Source: Phycisphaeraceae bacterium
GTDB taxonomy: Bacteria; Planctomycetota; Phycisphaerae; Phycisphaerales; Phycisphaeraceae
Direction of reading: 5' to 3'
Length of the DNA stretch: 38,187 bases
Assembly (NCBI GenBank): GCA_029260615.1
Contig: JAJDCX010000048.1
Coordinates: 1-38,187 of the forward strand
Part shown: one piece after another, positions 14,567 to 23,668 of the stretch
Layout of the letters: the number at the start of each line of letters is the position of its first letter
Numbering within the stretch: position 1 is the stretch's first letter
Program-made: the position numbers and the translations under genes
Notes under the pieces: model-generated
The model's input: the letters and a program-made list of their open reading frames with translations, nothing else
Told to the model about the DNA's origin: nothing
Database searches by the model: none

Positions 14567-16390
14567 TCACACACCCAGCTTCAACACAAAGAACAACACC
14601 CAGATCACGATATAGATCGGGATCAGCACCGGCAGCGCGTACTTGAAGACATACCCAAAGAAGCTGGGCATCTGGATGCCCGCACTCTCCGCGATACTCT
14701 TGACCATGAAGTTCGGCCCGTTACCAATATAAGTACACGCCCCGAAGAACACCGCACCGATAGATATCGCAATGAGATACATCGCCAAATCGCGGTTCCC
14801 GATCATCATCGCGATCCGCATGTCAGTATCACTCACCGAACCGGCCTGGACCTTCGACTGGTTGTATTGCATCAACGTATCAAACGCCTCGGTAACCACA
14901 GGATCCGCGCTCTCGTCCACACCCGGCGGGCTAGCTTCCAAAGCCAATCGCAGCTCGCCAAGTTGGTCGCCGTACTCGTCCTGGATCTGACCCTGCTTGG
15001 TTTCAAGGAAAACAAGATAGGTCGGCGCGTTGTCGAGCATGCTCGAAAGCGTACCGGTGATGAAGTAGTACTGGCCCGGGGTCTTAAGCGGCATGTCGCT
15101 TGAGTGGTGATTGAGGTAGTTCAGCGCGGGAACCATCGTCGAGAAGATCCCGATGAATAGAATCGCAACCTCCTTGATTGGGCCGTAGGTAAACTCGTTT
15201 CGCTCGTAAATATAAGGCTGGGTTGAGAGCTTCGAAGCGACCGCCGCGATCAGCATCATGATCTCTCGGCTGATCGGCAGCATCAGGTATTCACCCGCCT
15301 GAATATGCTCGAACATGCTCGGACGGAACACGCCTGCAAGAATCAAACCGATGTACAAAAAGTTCTGGAACCCATAAATCTGCACCGCGGGCCCAGCATC
15401 CTTCTCATGCTCCTCACGCTCCGTCTTCGCGTGGTCACGCTTGTCGATCACAAAGAAGATCGCAAGCAAAATGACCAGACACACCGCCCACATCGGCCAC
15501 AACGCCTCAAGCACCCAGAAGAACGGCACACCCTTGAGATAACCCATAAATAACGGCGGATCACCGATCGGGCTCAAACTCCCTCCGCAGTTCGCCACCG
15601 CGAAGATGAAGAAAACAATGTGGTACGGCTTGATATGCGCCTTATTAATACGGATGTACGGCCGAATCAGCAGCATCGCCGCACCGGTTGTCCCGACCAC
15701 GTTGGCAAGCACCGCACCGACCAACAACAACGTCGTGTTCGTCGTCGCCGTCGCCTTACGCGTCACCTTGATAACGATCCCGCCGCTGACAATGTACAAA
15801 GAGCCCAGCAACGCTATGAAGCTGACATACTCCTGCATCTCATGCATCCACGCGATCCGGCTGGACCCCAGGTCAGAGAAAAAGAACAGGTAATACACAG
15901 CCGTGATCGTCCCCAGGATGATCGCAAACTTGGGGTAATGGTGTTCCCAGAAATGCATATTGATCAACGGCATCACCGCGATGCTGCCCAGCAACAACGC
16001 AAACGGCAGCATCCAATACCACTGAACATCCGGCACCGTGTGATGCCCAGCCTCCGCGCCCCCGCCGTGCCCGGCCTCCACTTCGCCGTGTTCCGCAGCA
16101 CTATCACCGGCGTGCACAGCATCGGATGCGTGCCCATCCAAAACATCACCAGCGTGTGCCGAACCCGACTCGACCGCATCAACAACATCGACCACGTCAC
16201 CATGAGCGGCATCCACCGCACCGCCCGGGTCATGCGACTCGACCTGCGCATGATCCGCTCCGGCGTCGTGCGCCGTGCCGCCAGCCACCGGGCTCATCCG
16301 GTAGACGATCGCAAAAACCAGGACCAGGCCCAGCAATACCAGGGCGAGCCCCGGCCGGTGAGTTGCGCTTGTGTTGGATTGATCCGTCAT
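14567..16390 (-). CDS. NhaD/citrate-transporter-type sodium:proton antiporter with His-rich N-terminal segment
   Basis: The 607-residue protein is polytopic, with about a dozen hydrophobic segments. After a first membrane segment (LALVLLGLVLVFAIVYRM, residues about 14-31) comes a polar stretch of about 85 residues with 11 His and many Asp, Glu and Ala. From residue 125 on it matches the ion-transporter superfamily of NhaD, ArsB and CitMHS: WMLPFALLLGSIAVMPLI, VGTTGAAMLLIRPYI, GGSLSPIGDPPLFMGYL and SSMLDNAPTYLVF. These exchange Na+ for H+ or carry carboxylates; planctomycete members are usually called sodium:proton antiporters. GGAGG lies 8 nt before the ATG. It is 87 nt downstream of an unknown cytosolic gene on the same strand. 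The His-rich part could bind metal ions or sense pH (inference). Confidence 0.85.
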   Translation of the reverse strand: MTDQSNTSATHRPGLALVLLGLVLVFAIVYRMSPVAGGTAHDAGADHAQVESHDPGGAVDAAHGDVVDVVDAVESGSAHAGDVLDGHASDAVHAGDSAAEHGEVEAGHGGGAEAGHHTVPDVQWYWMLPFALLLGSIAVMPLINMHFWEHHYPKFAIILGTITAVYYLFFFSDLGSSRIAWMHEMQEYVSFIALLGSLYIVSGGIVIKVTRKATATTNTTLLLVGAVLANVVGTTGAAMLLIRPYIRINKAHIKPYHIVFFIFAVANCGGSLSPIGDPPLFMGYLKGVPFFWVLEALWPMWAVCLVILLAIFFVIDKRDHAKTEREEHEKDAGPAVQIYGFQNFLYIGLILAGVFRPSMFEHIQAGEYLMLPISREIMMLIAAVASKLSTQPYIYERNEFTYGPIKEVAILFIGIFSTMVPALNYLNHHSSDMPLKTPGQYYFITGTLSSMLDNAPTYLVFLETKQGQIQDEYGDQLGELRLALEASPPGVDESADPVVTEAFDTLMQYNQSKVQAGSVSDTDMRIAMMIGNRDLAMYLIAISIGAVFFGACTYIGNGPNFMVKSIAESAGIQMPSFFGYVFKYALPVLIPIYIVIWVLFFVLKLGV

Positions 16391-16477
16391 GTCTGGGCCT
16401 CCGCACGCTGTGCGATTGATCTTGTTGAAGTGTCTTTGGTCCCGAATAAGTCGCGCGAATCCGTCGCGCCAGCAGCC

Positions 16478-17071
16478 TTACGCCTCATACGCCGACCCGA
16501 GCCGGCACAGGCCGTCCATCACATGCGAAAACAGGTCGAACAATCGCTTGAGCCTGTGAAGGTCTTTAACTTCGCCCTGCACCTCCAACACCAGCTCGTC
16601 GATGTCGTCCGGGAAATAATCCTCGAACCACGACCCCGCATCGCGGACCTGCAGGTGAATGTCGGGCTCCAGCTTGGTCAGCTCACGCAGCTTGTCGTCG
16701 TCGAACAAAGCCTTGATCGTGTCGGGGTCGCTGCCCTGCACGAGAAACATCTTGTCGAACGGCTGATGTTCGACCTGGATATCCTGCATCCCCATGAGCT
16801 TGCCGATGTTCGCAAACACGCTCTGATGGCTGACCGCAAAGCGCAGCCCTTCGGGGTTCACAAACGCGGCACGCAGCCGGGTGTAGATGTGTTCGCTTCG
16901 GTAGCCTGCCTCGCTGTGCTGATCCAGCGTCACCGCCCACGACCCGACCTGGGCTACCACCTTGTCGTGACGGGCACCCTTATGGTCGGTGAGTTGCCCG
17001 CCCAACTCGTCGCTTAGCTTCTTCCACAACTCGTTTTCATGGTCAGCAAACTTCTCTCGCAACGATGCCAT
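16478..17071 (-). CDS. Conserved-looking cytoplasmic protein of unknown function
   Basis: I do not recognise the family with certainty. The 197-residue product has no signal peptide or membrane segment. It is mixed alpha/beta, with an early helical part (LREKFADHENELWKKLSDEL), a middle with YTRLRAAFVNPEGLRF and GMQDIQVEHQPFDKMFLVQG, a segment on paired Asp residues (ALFDDDKLREL) and a C-terminal helix (LHRLKRLFDLFSHVMDGLCR). AGGG precedes the ATG by 6 nt. The gene lies upstream of the antiporter on the same strand, so they may form an operon. It reads as a real gene, with GC-ending codons and a fully open frame. Confidence 0.7.
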   Translation of the reverse strand: MASLREKFADHENELWKKLSDELGGQLTDHKGARHDKVVAQVGSWAVTLDQHSEAGYRSEHIYTRLRAAFVNPEGLRFAVSHQSVFANIGKLMGMQDIQVEHQPFDKMFLVQGSDPDTIKALFDDDKLRELTKLEPDIHLQVRDAGSWFEDYFPDDIDELVLEVQGEVKDLHRLKRLFDLFSHVMDGLCRLGSAYEA

Positions 17072-17292
17072 ACCAAGCCCTTTCGATAGATCACGCCAGA
17101 CTTATAGCGAGAAAGAAAAACCATGACTCCGCAACGATTCATCCGTCACAGAATCTGGCTGATACCAATGTCGGCTTATGTTTGGATGGGACTTTAGGCC
17201 TGATTAGACCGGGGGTTAGCCGCGTTGGATAAACCCGGGCTTGATGGGTAAGCGGTTATTCTTGGACGTGGTGTTGGGGCGATAACCCGTGG

Positions 17293-17571
17293 TCAACTCA
17301 TCGTCGCGCCGACCCCCGGGCCGACCCCCGGGCTGACCCCCGGGACGATACCGGGTTGCACCGCGAACGAGGGCTGGGGCTTCATCGCCGCCGTGGCCTG
17401 ACGCTTCAACGATCCGAGCATCGTGTTCACACGGCTCTGTGACATGTCCAGCACCAAGCCGATCTCGGTCTCACTTAACTGGTCGGCGTAAAACAACAAC
17501 AAGACTAGACGCTCCGTGCGGCCTAACGTACTCATGAACGCACGCATCCGTCCTGCATCCTTGCCGTTCAT
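17293..17571 (-). CDS. Small protein with an isolated sigma-70 region-4-like helix-turn-helix
   Basis: The 92-residue product starts at 17571 with GGAG 7 nt upstream. Residues about 14-58 (STLGRTERLVLLLFYADQLS, then EIGLVLDMSQSRVNTML) resemble region 4.2 of sigma-70 factors, which binds the -35 promoter element. Region 2 is absent, so it cannot act as a complete sigma factor; it may be an anti-sigma or co-regulator, or a remnant. The last 20 residues are a PGxx tetrapeptide run (PGIVPGVSPGVGPGVG) encoded by an exact 12-nt tandem repeat. No neighbouring gene indicates its target; the flanking 17072-17292 holds nothing recognisable. Confidence 0.75.
   Translation of the reverse strand: MNGKDAGRMRAFMSTLGRTERLVLLLFYADQLSETEIGLVLDMSQSRVNTMLGSLKRQATAAMKPQPSFAVQPGIVPGVSPGVGPGVGATMS
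17311..17358. repeat. 12-nt GC-rich tandem repeat in the region-4 gene tail
   Basis: Four consecutive 12-mers on the plus strand: GACCCCCGGGCC, GACCCCCGGGCT, GACCCCCGGGAC and GATACCGGGTTG. Read on the reverse strand they encode the PGxx C-terminal tail. Confidence 0.9.
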
Positions 17572-17989
17572 ACGAAGACTCCATTCATCCTCGAAGCCGA
17601 TCAGTCAGATTGTCGCAACCGTCCGCGAGACAGATGAGCAATACAATCACTCACCCTCCGTGGTGACCCGCGTCGGACATGCCCCATATAGAAAACTTAT
17701 CGGACCAGATGGCGGCAACGCTTTAACCTTTTCCAAAGTTTTCTACCACTACCTGCATCACTCTATTGAACGTGGTTCACGCCTGCGTAATCCGACTTGG
17801 AGCAACCCCAAAAACACGAAGTGGATCAGCCGCAAATGAGCGCTAATAAACACGAATGGAGAAAAGAAAATCCACACCGAGCTCAGACACGAGGCCTCCG
17901 CTTATTTGCGTTCATCCGCGTTTATTTGAGGCCATTGACTTTTTTGAATTGCCCCCCGGCCCCTGCCCCGGCCTGATACCGAGACGAAA
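17572..17989. other. Intergenic region with an imperfect inverted repeat
   Basis: This 418-bp gap is AT-richer than its surroundings. It has no convincing gene. An imperfect inverted repeat lies at 17834-17860 and 17901-17927 (motifs AAATGAGCGCTAATAAAC and GTTCATCCGCGTTTATTT), the same AATAAACGC-type family as at 36531-36608. Confidence 0.5.
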
Positions 17990-18073
17990 TGCGGGCGATA
18001 GGACTCGAACCTACACGGGTTTTACCCCACCAGGACCTAAACCTGGCGCGTCTGCCAATTTCGCCACGCCCGC
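17990..18073 (-). tRNA. tRNA-Leu (anticodon TAG)
   Basis: Reverse-strand cloverleaf: acceptor GCGGGCG/CGCCCGC, D arm TGGCGAAATTGGCAGACGC, anticodon stem CCAGG/CCTGG around TTTAGGT (anticodon TAG), long class-II variable arm, T arm TAGG-TTCGAGT-CCTA, discriminator A. It is 84 nt long with no encoded CCA. Confidence 0.97.
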
Positions 18074-18142
18074 AGCGGCCGACAGTGTCCTTTGATCCCA
18101 CCTGACTTGCAACTTGCCCCCCTAATACCCACACTCACCGTC

Positions 18143-18649
18143 ATGCCAGACCCCTTTAATATGCTTGACCTGCCCCCCCGCTACGACTTGGACGAGGCCG
18201 ACCTGCACACGAGGTTTATCCAGGCTTCATCCGCGACCCACCCGGACCGTTACACCGACCCGGTTGAGCAGGCCCAGGCCGCCGAGCGCGCTGCCGAGGT
18301 GAATCAAGCCTACGCCGTGCTGTCTGACCCCGAACGCCGGGCCGACGCCCTGCTCATATTCCTGGGTGGCCCCGCCAAGGATCAGGACAAGTCGCTGCCG
18401 CCCGCGCTGCTGATGGACATGATGGAGACCCGCGAACAGCTCGAAGAAGCGGTCGCCCAGGAAAACCTCGCCGAACTAAACAAGCTGCGCACCTGGGCCG
18501 ACGACCAGCGTGATGCGCACTTAAAGATCATTGCTGATTTGTTTGCTGACATTCAAAACGAGTTGCCTGCCGACACCGCCAAGGCCATCCGCCTGGAACT
18601 CAACGCGCTGCGCTACATCCAACGCATGCTGGATCAGATGCCGGGGTGA
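18143..18649 (+). CDS. HscB-like J-domain co-chaperone
   Basis: The 168-residue protein starts at 18143. No clear ribosome binding site precedes it, but similarity begins at once (MPDPFNMLDLPPRYDLDEAD). A J domain covers residues about 3-75, with the HPD motif at 33-35 (ATHPDRY) and AAEVNQAYAVLSDPERRADALLI, typical of HscB. The C-terminal helical domain (LLMDMMETREQLEEAV, then RYIQRMLDQM) is the one that binds the IscU scaffold in iron-sulfur cluster assembly. HscB delivers IscU to the chaperone HscA. No isc or hscA gene is adjacent. HscB is the best fit; a generic DnaJ-like protein is less likely because the C-domain length and pattern match. Confidence 0.85.
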   Translation: MPDPFNMLDLPPRYDLDEADLHTRFIQASSATHPDRYTDPVEQAQAAERAAEVNQAYAVLSDPERRADALLIFLGGPAKDQDKSLPPALLMDMMETREQLEEAVAQENLAELNKLRTWADDQRDAHLKIIADLFADIQNELPADTAKAIRLELNALRYIQRMLDQMPG

Positions 18650-18841
18650 TTGGGGGTTTTGGGGTCAGGGGTTAGACTTGTAGACCACTCGCGCTTTGTA
18701 GAACAACGACACTTGCGGTTTAGCGCACACACAACTCAACACAACACAACATCCCCAGCGGACCGGCTTTCATACCGATCCCACTGAATCCCCGTGCTTT
18801 CTGGAAACCTCGTTCTTGGAACGTGGGTACGTTGTCAGGAA

Positions 18842-20539
18842 TTAACGATAAGACTTCGGCCTTTGCCGCAGCAGCGCCAGCCCCGTAGCACCAAAGATCA
18901 GCAGGATGGCTGGTTCTGGGATCAGTGTAACCGTTAATGTTGCAGAAGCAGAGAAGAGCTCGACAGGTAGTTTTACGGTATCCAGGTCAAGGAAGATGGG
19001 CGTTCCGTCGGAGAGTTCGCCTTGCAACAAAGTGTTGCGGTCGGTAATCGTAAACGGAACTCCGGGCGTGAGGCTGGGCGTCAGGTCCACACCACCGAGT
19101 ATGAATGACGTGCCGACGAGGTTCACCTCGCTGTCAGCCTTTGCGAGAAAGATCAATCCCATCGTTCCACCGTCGATGTTAACGACGCTACCCGGTTCGG
19201 CTGTAAATAAAAGGCCTAGAGCCCCCCCACTGATATTGAACGTACCGCCATCTTTAGCGGTTGACGCTAAACCGATCGACCCACCGGTGAGATTAACTGT
19301 GCCCCCGGCATACGCAAAAGTACTGCCGACCTCCGCTGTGTCGCCGATATTGACGGTGCTGCCGTGCAGCGCGCTGAGCCCATCGCCCACAAGCCCGCCG
19401 CTAATATTGACCGTGCTCCCCGAAAAGACATCCATGCCCTCCCCCACCGATCCACCCGTGATCGATACGAGTGAATCGACCACCTCGAAGTTCGATCCGA
19501 TCTCTCCGCCCGCGATGTTTATTGTCGCTCCGACAGCGGCAAAGTTCCTGCCGAGTACTGCGCCGTCTGCCAGGTTCAGTGTCTGGCCCGAGGTAAGCCC
19601 CTTAGGTGCCGGGTCATTAGGTGCATTAATTACGCTGGGTTGCGGGGGCAGAGCGACCGGCGCCAACTGTAAGGTGCCGTCTGCAATCACGTCACCGTCG
19701 CTGGAGCTCAGGACGACCACAGACCCGTCCGCTAACCGCCCGGTCAGGATGGATGCCGGCGGCAGATTGACACCCATGACCGGATTACCCGACCCCAAAC
19801 CCGCTATGGCCTGGCCGTCCAGCAAGAACTCGCCTCCTATGAAACGTGCCCTGCTTCCTGGAGCGGTGCCAAACCGCTCACCGAAAGACCCACCGGTAAT
19901 GGCGGCGGTGCCCCCTGACCGGACCGTAAAGCTATCGCCAACAATACCACCGCTGATCAAGGCCAAGCCATCGCCACGGACCCTAAAGAGATCACCCAAT
20001 ATCCCGCCGGTGACTTCGATCCTGCTGTCGGGAAAAACATCGAAGCTGTTACCAATGGTCCCGCCGCTAACTGTCATGGGTACAGTCGTATTCAGATCAA
20101 ATCGATCGCCGACCGTCCCGCCGGTCATGCTGATGGTGCTGTCCGGATGGGCCACAAAATCATCACCTACCACACCGCCATTGATGTTGACCGTGCTCGC
20201 CCAGAAAGCTTCGAGTCCGTCGCCGACGGTCCCGCCGTTGATGTTGATCGTGCTCCCGGGGAAGGCCCTGGGCCCCAAAGACATCCTGCCGCCCTCAATG
20301 TTGACTTCAATATCGGTGCTGGTCGTATTGCTAGCCCCGGCGTTGATCAGGGTGGACACCAAGCCACCATCGAACACATTAAGCTGCGTATGCGAAACGA
20401 GATGACTGATGGGCGTATCCGGCGGGACATTAATAATGGTATTGAACGTCTGCGCCTGGGCGGGTGAAGTGCACACACACAGCGAGATGAAAAACGCTGT
20501 AACGACCATGTGCCGGATGAGTCTTGCCATCAGCTGCAT
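18842..20539 (-). CDS. Exported PEP-CTERM protein built from GG-x-VGD repeats in two modules
   Basis: The 565-residue protein has a signal peptide (cleavage near AQAQ, residue 30) and ends in IPEPAILLIFGATGLALL plus basic residues, a PEP-CTERM tail. Between them lie about fifteen repeats of roughly 20 residues of the type STVNINGGVVGDDFVAHPD, consistent with stacked beta turns such as a right-handed beta-helix. Two modules are visible. Each has a run of repeats followed by a similar cap: SILTGRLADGSVVVL near residue 260 and TLLQGELSDGTPIFLDL near 510. No catalytic motif is seen, so it may be structural or an adhesin. The start codon is uncertain: ATGs at 20539 and 20530 both lack a strong ribosome binding site. 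Confidence 0.78.
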   Translation of the reverse strand: MQLMARLIRHMVVTAFFISLCVCTSPAQAQTFNTIINVPPDTPISHLVSHTQLNVFDGGLVSTLINAGASNTTSTDIEVNIEGGRMSLGPRAFPGSTININGGTVGDGLEAFWASTVNINGGVVGDDFVAHPDSTISMTGGTVGDRFDLNTTVPMTVSGGTIGNSFDVFPDSRIEVTGGILGDLFRVRGDGLALISGGIVGDSFTVRSGGTAAITGGSFGERFGTAPGSRARFIGGEFLLDGQAIAGLGSGNPVMGVNLPPASILTGRLADGSVVVLSSSDGDVIADGTLQLAPVALPPQPSVINAPNDPAPKGLTSGQTLNLADGAVLGRNFAAVGATINIAGGEIGSNFEVVDSLVSITGGSVGEGMDVFSGSTVNISGGLVGDGLSALHGSTVNIGDTAEVGSTFAYAGGTVNLTGGSIGLASTAKDGGTFNISGGALGLLFTAEPGSVVNIDGGTMGLIFLAKADSEVNLVGTSFILGGVDLTPSLTPGVPFTITDRNTLLQGELSDGTPIFLDLDTVKLPVELFSASATLTVTLIPEPAILLIFGATGLALLRQRPKSYR

Positions 20540-20764
20540 GAGATGTATCCCGGTCAGGTAAAAAAACTATCAACGTCTTTATACCTGATCGGACAGCGTA
20601 TGACAAGGTTATTGTGTGATTTTTTGTGGACCGAGGGCCGGTATGGCCAGTCCGATGTACACCCACAACCTAACGGCCGCCCCGCTGCCTCACGATCGCG
20701 GATAGCGCACTTGCTCACCCAAACCCATCAAGTTTTATGCCACGAAGGTCTGGCCGGAGTGGCG

Positions 20765-21907
20765 CTACTTACGCCGACGCATCGCCGCGACCGTGCCGAG
20801 GCCAAGCAGTGCCAGCGTGGTGGGTTCGGGGACAACCGTTGGGGCTGGCGGCGTGCCAGCGTTCCAACTTCCCAAGACGACGTTCAGATCATCGATGCCG
20901 ATGAAGCCGTCGCCTGTGCCGCCGAGGTCGCCGTCTACGATGCTGCCGATGGGGACAGACTGGTTCCAGTTGCTGAGGATGATGTTCAGGTCCGCGATGC
21001 CGACGAAGCCGTCGGCGTTGATGTCGCCGGGGAGCGGGGGCACGGATACATCGTTAAAGGGCAGGTCGCCGAGCCACTGCCCCATGTATTGAAGGTGCCT
21101 GCTATGCGCCGCACCATCGGAGCCCGTCGCGCCCCAGACGTTAAAGTTGCCAAGCTGAGCTTTGCGGTAGAACTGTAACGTCCCCAGGCCCGCTTCATTG
21201 GTGGCGGTCGGCGTGACACCGACGTGCTGCATCAGGTTGTCGGCTGTCTCCACGGTGTTCGCGTAGGTGTAAGTTTGTACCTGCGAGTGCGACACGGTCA
21301 TGGTCTTCAGTGAGTTTGCGGCGTCGAGTGCGAAGCGTTTGAAGTCGACCATCTGGGAGGCCAACGGGGTGTGATCGCTTGCGCTGGTGAAGCCGGCGTA
21401 GAGTGAATCGGTCAGTAGCAGGCCGTCGATCTGGTCGTAGTAGGTAGGCTGCTTGAGAATCTCGCGCACGGCCCCGTACCCGGCGCTGAACGATGAGATG
21501 GCGAGTTGATCCCATTGGGTATTAGCGGCGAAGTCGGGCTGAGCGCGAAGCGTATTAAGCGCACTATCAAGGACGTTGCCGAACAAGGCCGGGTCGCTGA
21601 ACGGGGTGGAATAAGCTGAGGAGAACCCGCTGTAGGTGACGTTGACGATCACCGCGTTGAGGTCTGCGTAGCCTGCGTTGTTGTTGACGGTCGCCGGGTC
21701 GCCATGGAAGTGGACCAGCACATCGACGCCATCAGCGGACGGGTCGAAGCCGTCTGGGATGAAGAGCTTGTGGTTGGCGCTGGTAGGCAGCGTGAACGTC
21801 CGACCGGTCACCGTGGGGATTACCTGCGCATAGCCCCGGTCGGCCACGAACATGACGACGGCCATCCCAATCAAGAGAATGCCCAAGCCTCGAAAGCTCA
21901 AATTCAT
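20765..21907 (-). CDS. Secreted alpha/beta-hydrolase-like protein with two dockerin-like repeats and PEP-CTERM tail
   Basis: The 380-residue product has a signal peptide ending near YAQV (residue 28). Residues about 35-285 resemble an alpha/beta hydrolase: HKLFIPDGFDPSADGVDVLV, HFHGDPATVNN for the oxyanion region, LAISSFSAGYGAVREI carrying an S-x-S-A-G nucleophile-elbow-like motif, and a late HSRHLQYMGQW with candidate His. Substrate unknown. Residues about 292-353 hold two EF-hand/dockerin-like repeats (GDINADGFVGIADLN and GDGFIGIDDLNVVLG), followed by VPEPTTLALLGLGTVAAM and RRRK. GGGGG lies about 4 nt before the ATG. It is transcribed in the same direction as the two endonuclease genes upstream, 25 nt after the nearer one, so an operon is possible. 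Confidence 0.8.
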   Translation of the reverse strand: MNLSFRGLGILLIGMAVVMFVADRGYAQVIPTVTGRTFTLPTSANHKLFIPDGFDPSADGVDVLVHFHGDPATVNNNAGYADLNAVIVNVTYSGFSSAYSTPFSDPALFGNVLDSALNTLRAQPDFAANTQWDQLAISSFSAGYGAVREILKQPTYYDQIDGLLLTDSLYAGFTSASDHTPLASQMVDFKRFALDAANSLKTMTVSHSQVQTYTYANTVETADNLMQHVGVTPTATNEAGLGTLQFYRKAQLGNFNVWGATGSDGAAHSRHLQYMGQWLGDLPFNDVSVPPLPGDINADGFVGIADLNIILSNWNQSVPIGSIVDGDLGGTGDGFIGIDDLNVVLGSWNAGTPPAPTVVPEPTTLALLGLGTVAAMRRRK

Positions 21908-21932
21908 CCCCCTAGTCTACCGTTATAGATAA

Positions 21933-23510
21933 TCAGTCACGCTTGCGGCCAATGCGTTGCAATACTGCGAACCCACCCAGCCAGGTCAAGACCAGCGTTC
22001 CCGGCTCAGGGATAGCGACTTCGCCGATCAGCTGGAGTGTCAGGACTTGATTGGTCGCACCGGCGATGTCTTCGTCGGACAGATTCAGGGTGTATGACGC
22101 GCTGAACGAGCCGAGTATGGCGGTGTCGAAGCTGGCGGATAAGGCGCTGGACCCGCCGGCGGCGAGGCCCGCGAACCCTGAGAGGTCACTGCCGAGTGTG
22201 CCGGTGTCGCCCGAACCTATGATCGAGTCGAGGTCGAGATCGGCGGTGAAACCGAGCGTGCTATCGAGGTTGAACAGGTCGAAGCCGCTGTTGACGACAC
22301 CGCCGACGGCGAGCGTGCCGAAGTCGATGGTCAAGAGGTTCTGGTCGAGGCCTGAAGCGAACGAAGCATTTGCATGGTCAAGGACGTCGAGGTTGACGGT
22401 GATGACATCATCCGAGTCCGCGGAACCCTGCCCCAGGCCGCCGGAGCTGACGTCGATGTTGTCGACCGTGACGGTGCCGGTGAGAAGCCCGGCGGTGGCT
22501 GTTGAGCCGGTGAGGCCGACGTTGATACCGTCAAGACCCGTGCCCCCGATAAAGGCGTTGTACCGGCCGTTGACGCTTGAGGTGGCGCCACCCGACGCTG
22601 TGACTTCGTAGTAAGTGGGATCGGCCCCGCCCTTAAACAACGCAGCCGATTGCGCGGCGGGCACTGCGGAGCCGGTGATAACCCGGCCCAGATCAACGGT
22701 CGCAGATGAACTGCCGTCTGCGTTGGGTGATGCAGAGACAGCCAGCAGGCTGTCGTTATTACCGCCGCCAAAGACCGACCAGACATACTCGGGGTGGTCG
22801 ATGAAGGCGTTGCGGTTGTTGGTGTAGAAGCTGGGATTCTCAGCCTGGCTGTAGATGACGTGGTTGCGGCGACGCTCGAACTCGTCGGGCACGTCTGCGT
22901 AGTTCCAATGGATCAGGGTGTTGATGTCACCTATCGTGCCACCGCTAAGGTTGGGGAGTGTCGCGTCGTAACGTGTATCGGAATAGAAAAGCGAGCGTGC
23001 GATGTCGCCTGCGTCGTTGTCACCCGGGTAGTAGGTGCCGCCGGTCTGAGCCCCGAAGCTGCCGGAGGAGTTGAGATTGCCGAAGGGCTTGTTGCTGCGT
23101 GAGCTATTGATGCCGGGGTTGGCGGGTCGCAGTGCGTGGTGGTCGCCGAGGTGCCCGGTGGAGCTGTTGCTGACGGAGCCGGGCTGCAATGACTGGGGCC
23201 AGACGTGCTCGCGGTTCCAGGTGCTGCCGGAGTCCCAGGTCCCGCTGACCGAGGCCTCGTTGTAGACCAGGATGATATTGCTGGCGTTACTGGGGTCGGT
23301 GTCGAAGAGGACCGAAGCGAAACGGAAGTCGCCGTAGCTCCGCTGAATGTGACCGGTGGTCATGATGGTGCCGAGTTGGCTCTTGAGCATGGCACCCTGG
23401 CCCGTGGCTGTGCTATAGAAGCCCACCGGGGCGTCGTAGGCATCGGCGAAACAGGCGGCGGACAGGACCAGCGCGGACAGATAGGCGCAGACATACCTAT
23501 TAACACTCAT
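21933..23510 (-). CDS. Secreted endonuclease I family nuclease with PEP-CTERM tail, paralogue without dockerin
   Basis: The 525-residue protein has a signal peptide (to about residue 23). The catalytic His-Me finger core of endonuclease I (EndA/NucM type) is clear: WNREHVWPQS at 98-107, then DHHALRPANPGINSSRSNKP from 123, and TYYPGDNDAGDIARSLFYSD. Such enzymes cut DNA and RNA outside the cell with Mg2+. Residues about 260-495 are beta-rich repeats (DLDLDSIIGSGDTGTLGSDL), unassigned. The C-terminus goes directly from LTLQLIGEV to IPEPGTLVLTWLGG and RKRD, a PEP-CTERM tail, without dockerin repeats. It is a tandem paralogue of the gene upstream. Likely role: scavenging nucleic acids or degrading extracellular DNA. 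Confidence 0.9.
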   Translation of the reverse strand: MSVNRYVCAYLSALVLSAACFADAYDAPVGFYSTATGQGAMLKSQLGTIMTTGHIQRSYGDFRFASVLFDTDPSNASNIILVYNEASVSGTWDSGSTWNREHVWPQSLQPGSVSNSSTGHLGDHHALRPANPGINSSRSNKPFGNLNSSGSFGAQTGGTYYPGDNDAGDIARSLFYSDTRYDATLPNLSGGTIGDINTLIHWNYADVPDEFERRRNHVIYSQAENPSFYTNNRNAFIDHPEYVWSVFGGGNNDSLLAVSASPNADGSSSATVDLGRVITGSAVPAAQSAALFKGGADPTYYEVTASGGATSSVNGRYNAFIGGTGLDGINVGLTGSTATAGLLTGTVTVDNIDVSSGGLGQGSADSDDVITVNLDVLDHANASFASGLDQNLLTIDFGTLAVGGVVNSGFDLFNLDSTLGFTADLDLDSIIGSGDTGTLGSDLSGFAGLAAGGSSALSASFDTAILGSFSASYTLNLSDEDIAGATNQVLTLQLIGEVAIPEPGTLVLTWLGGFAVLQRIGRKRD

Positions 23511-23668
23511 GTAGACTCTCCTCCTCCATGCCGGAAACCGGCCATGGGTATTGCCACTTATTCTACTCTATCCGGGAGTAATATTAGTGCCTCTTCCGCT
23601 GCTTTTTCAGCAATGATTCTGCCCCAGAGACCCCAGGCCGCACAAGTAGGCGCGCGGCGCAGATATAA

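Noticed and set aside
15620..17017. 465-aa plus-strand ORF opposite the antiporter and its neighbour
   Set aside because: It is Arg/Gln/His-rich with no recognisable family and covers two good reverse-strand genes.
17922..18134. Reverse-strand ORF with GEIGRRARFRSWWGK
   Set aside because: It overlaps tRNA-Leu(TAG) and is another translated-tRNA artefact.
18906..20405. 499-aa plus-strand ORF with Pro-rich repeats
   Set aside because: It mirrors the GG-x-VGD repeats of the reverse-strand PEP-CTERM protein, which has a signal peptide and sorting tail.
18842..20539. CRISPR-like periodicity
   Set aside because: The repeats are degenerate, in frame and coding, without identical repeats or unique spacers; no cas gene is seen.
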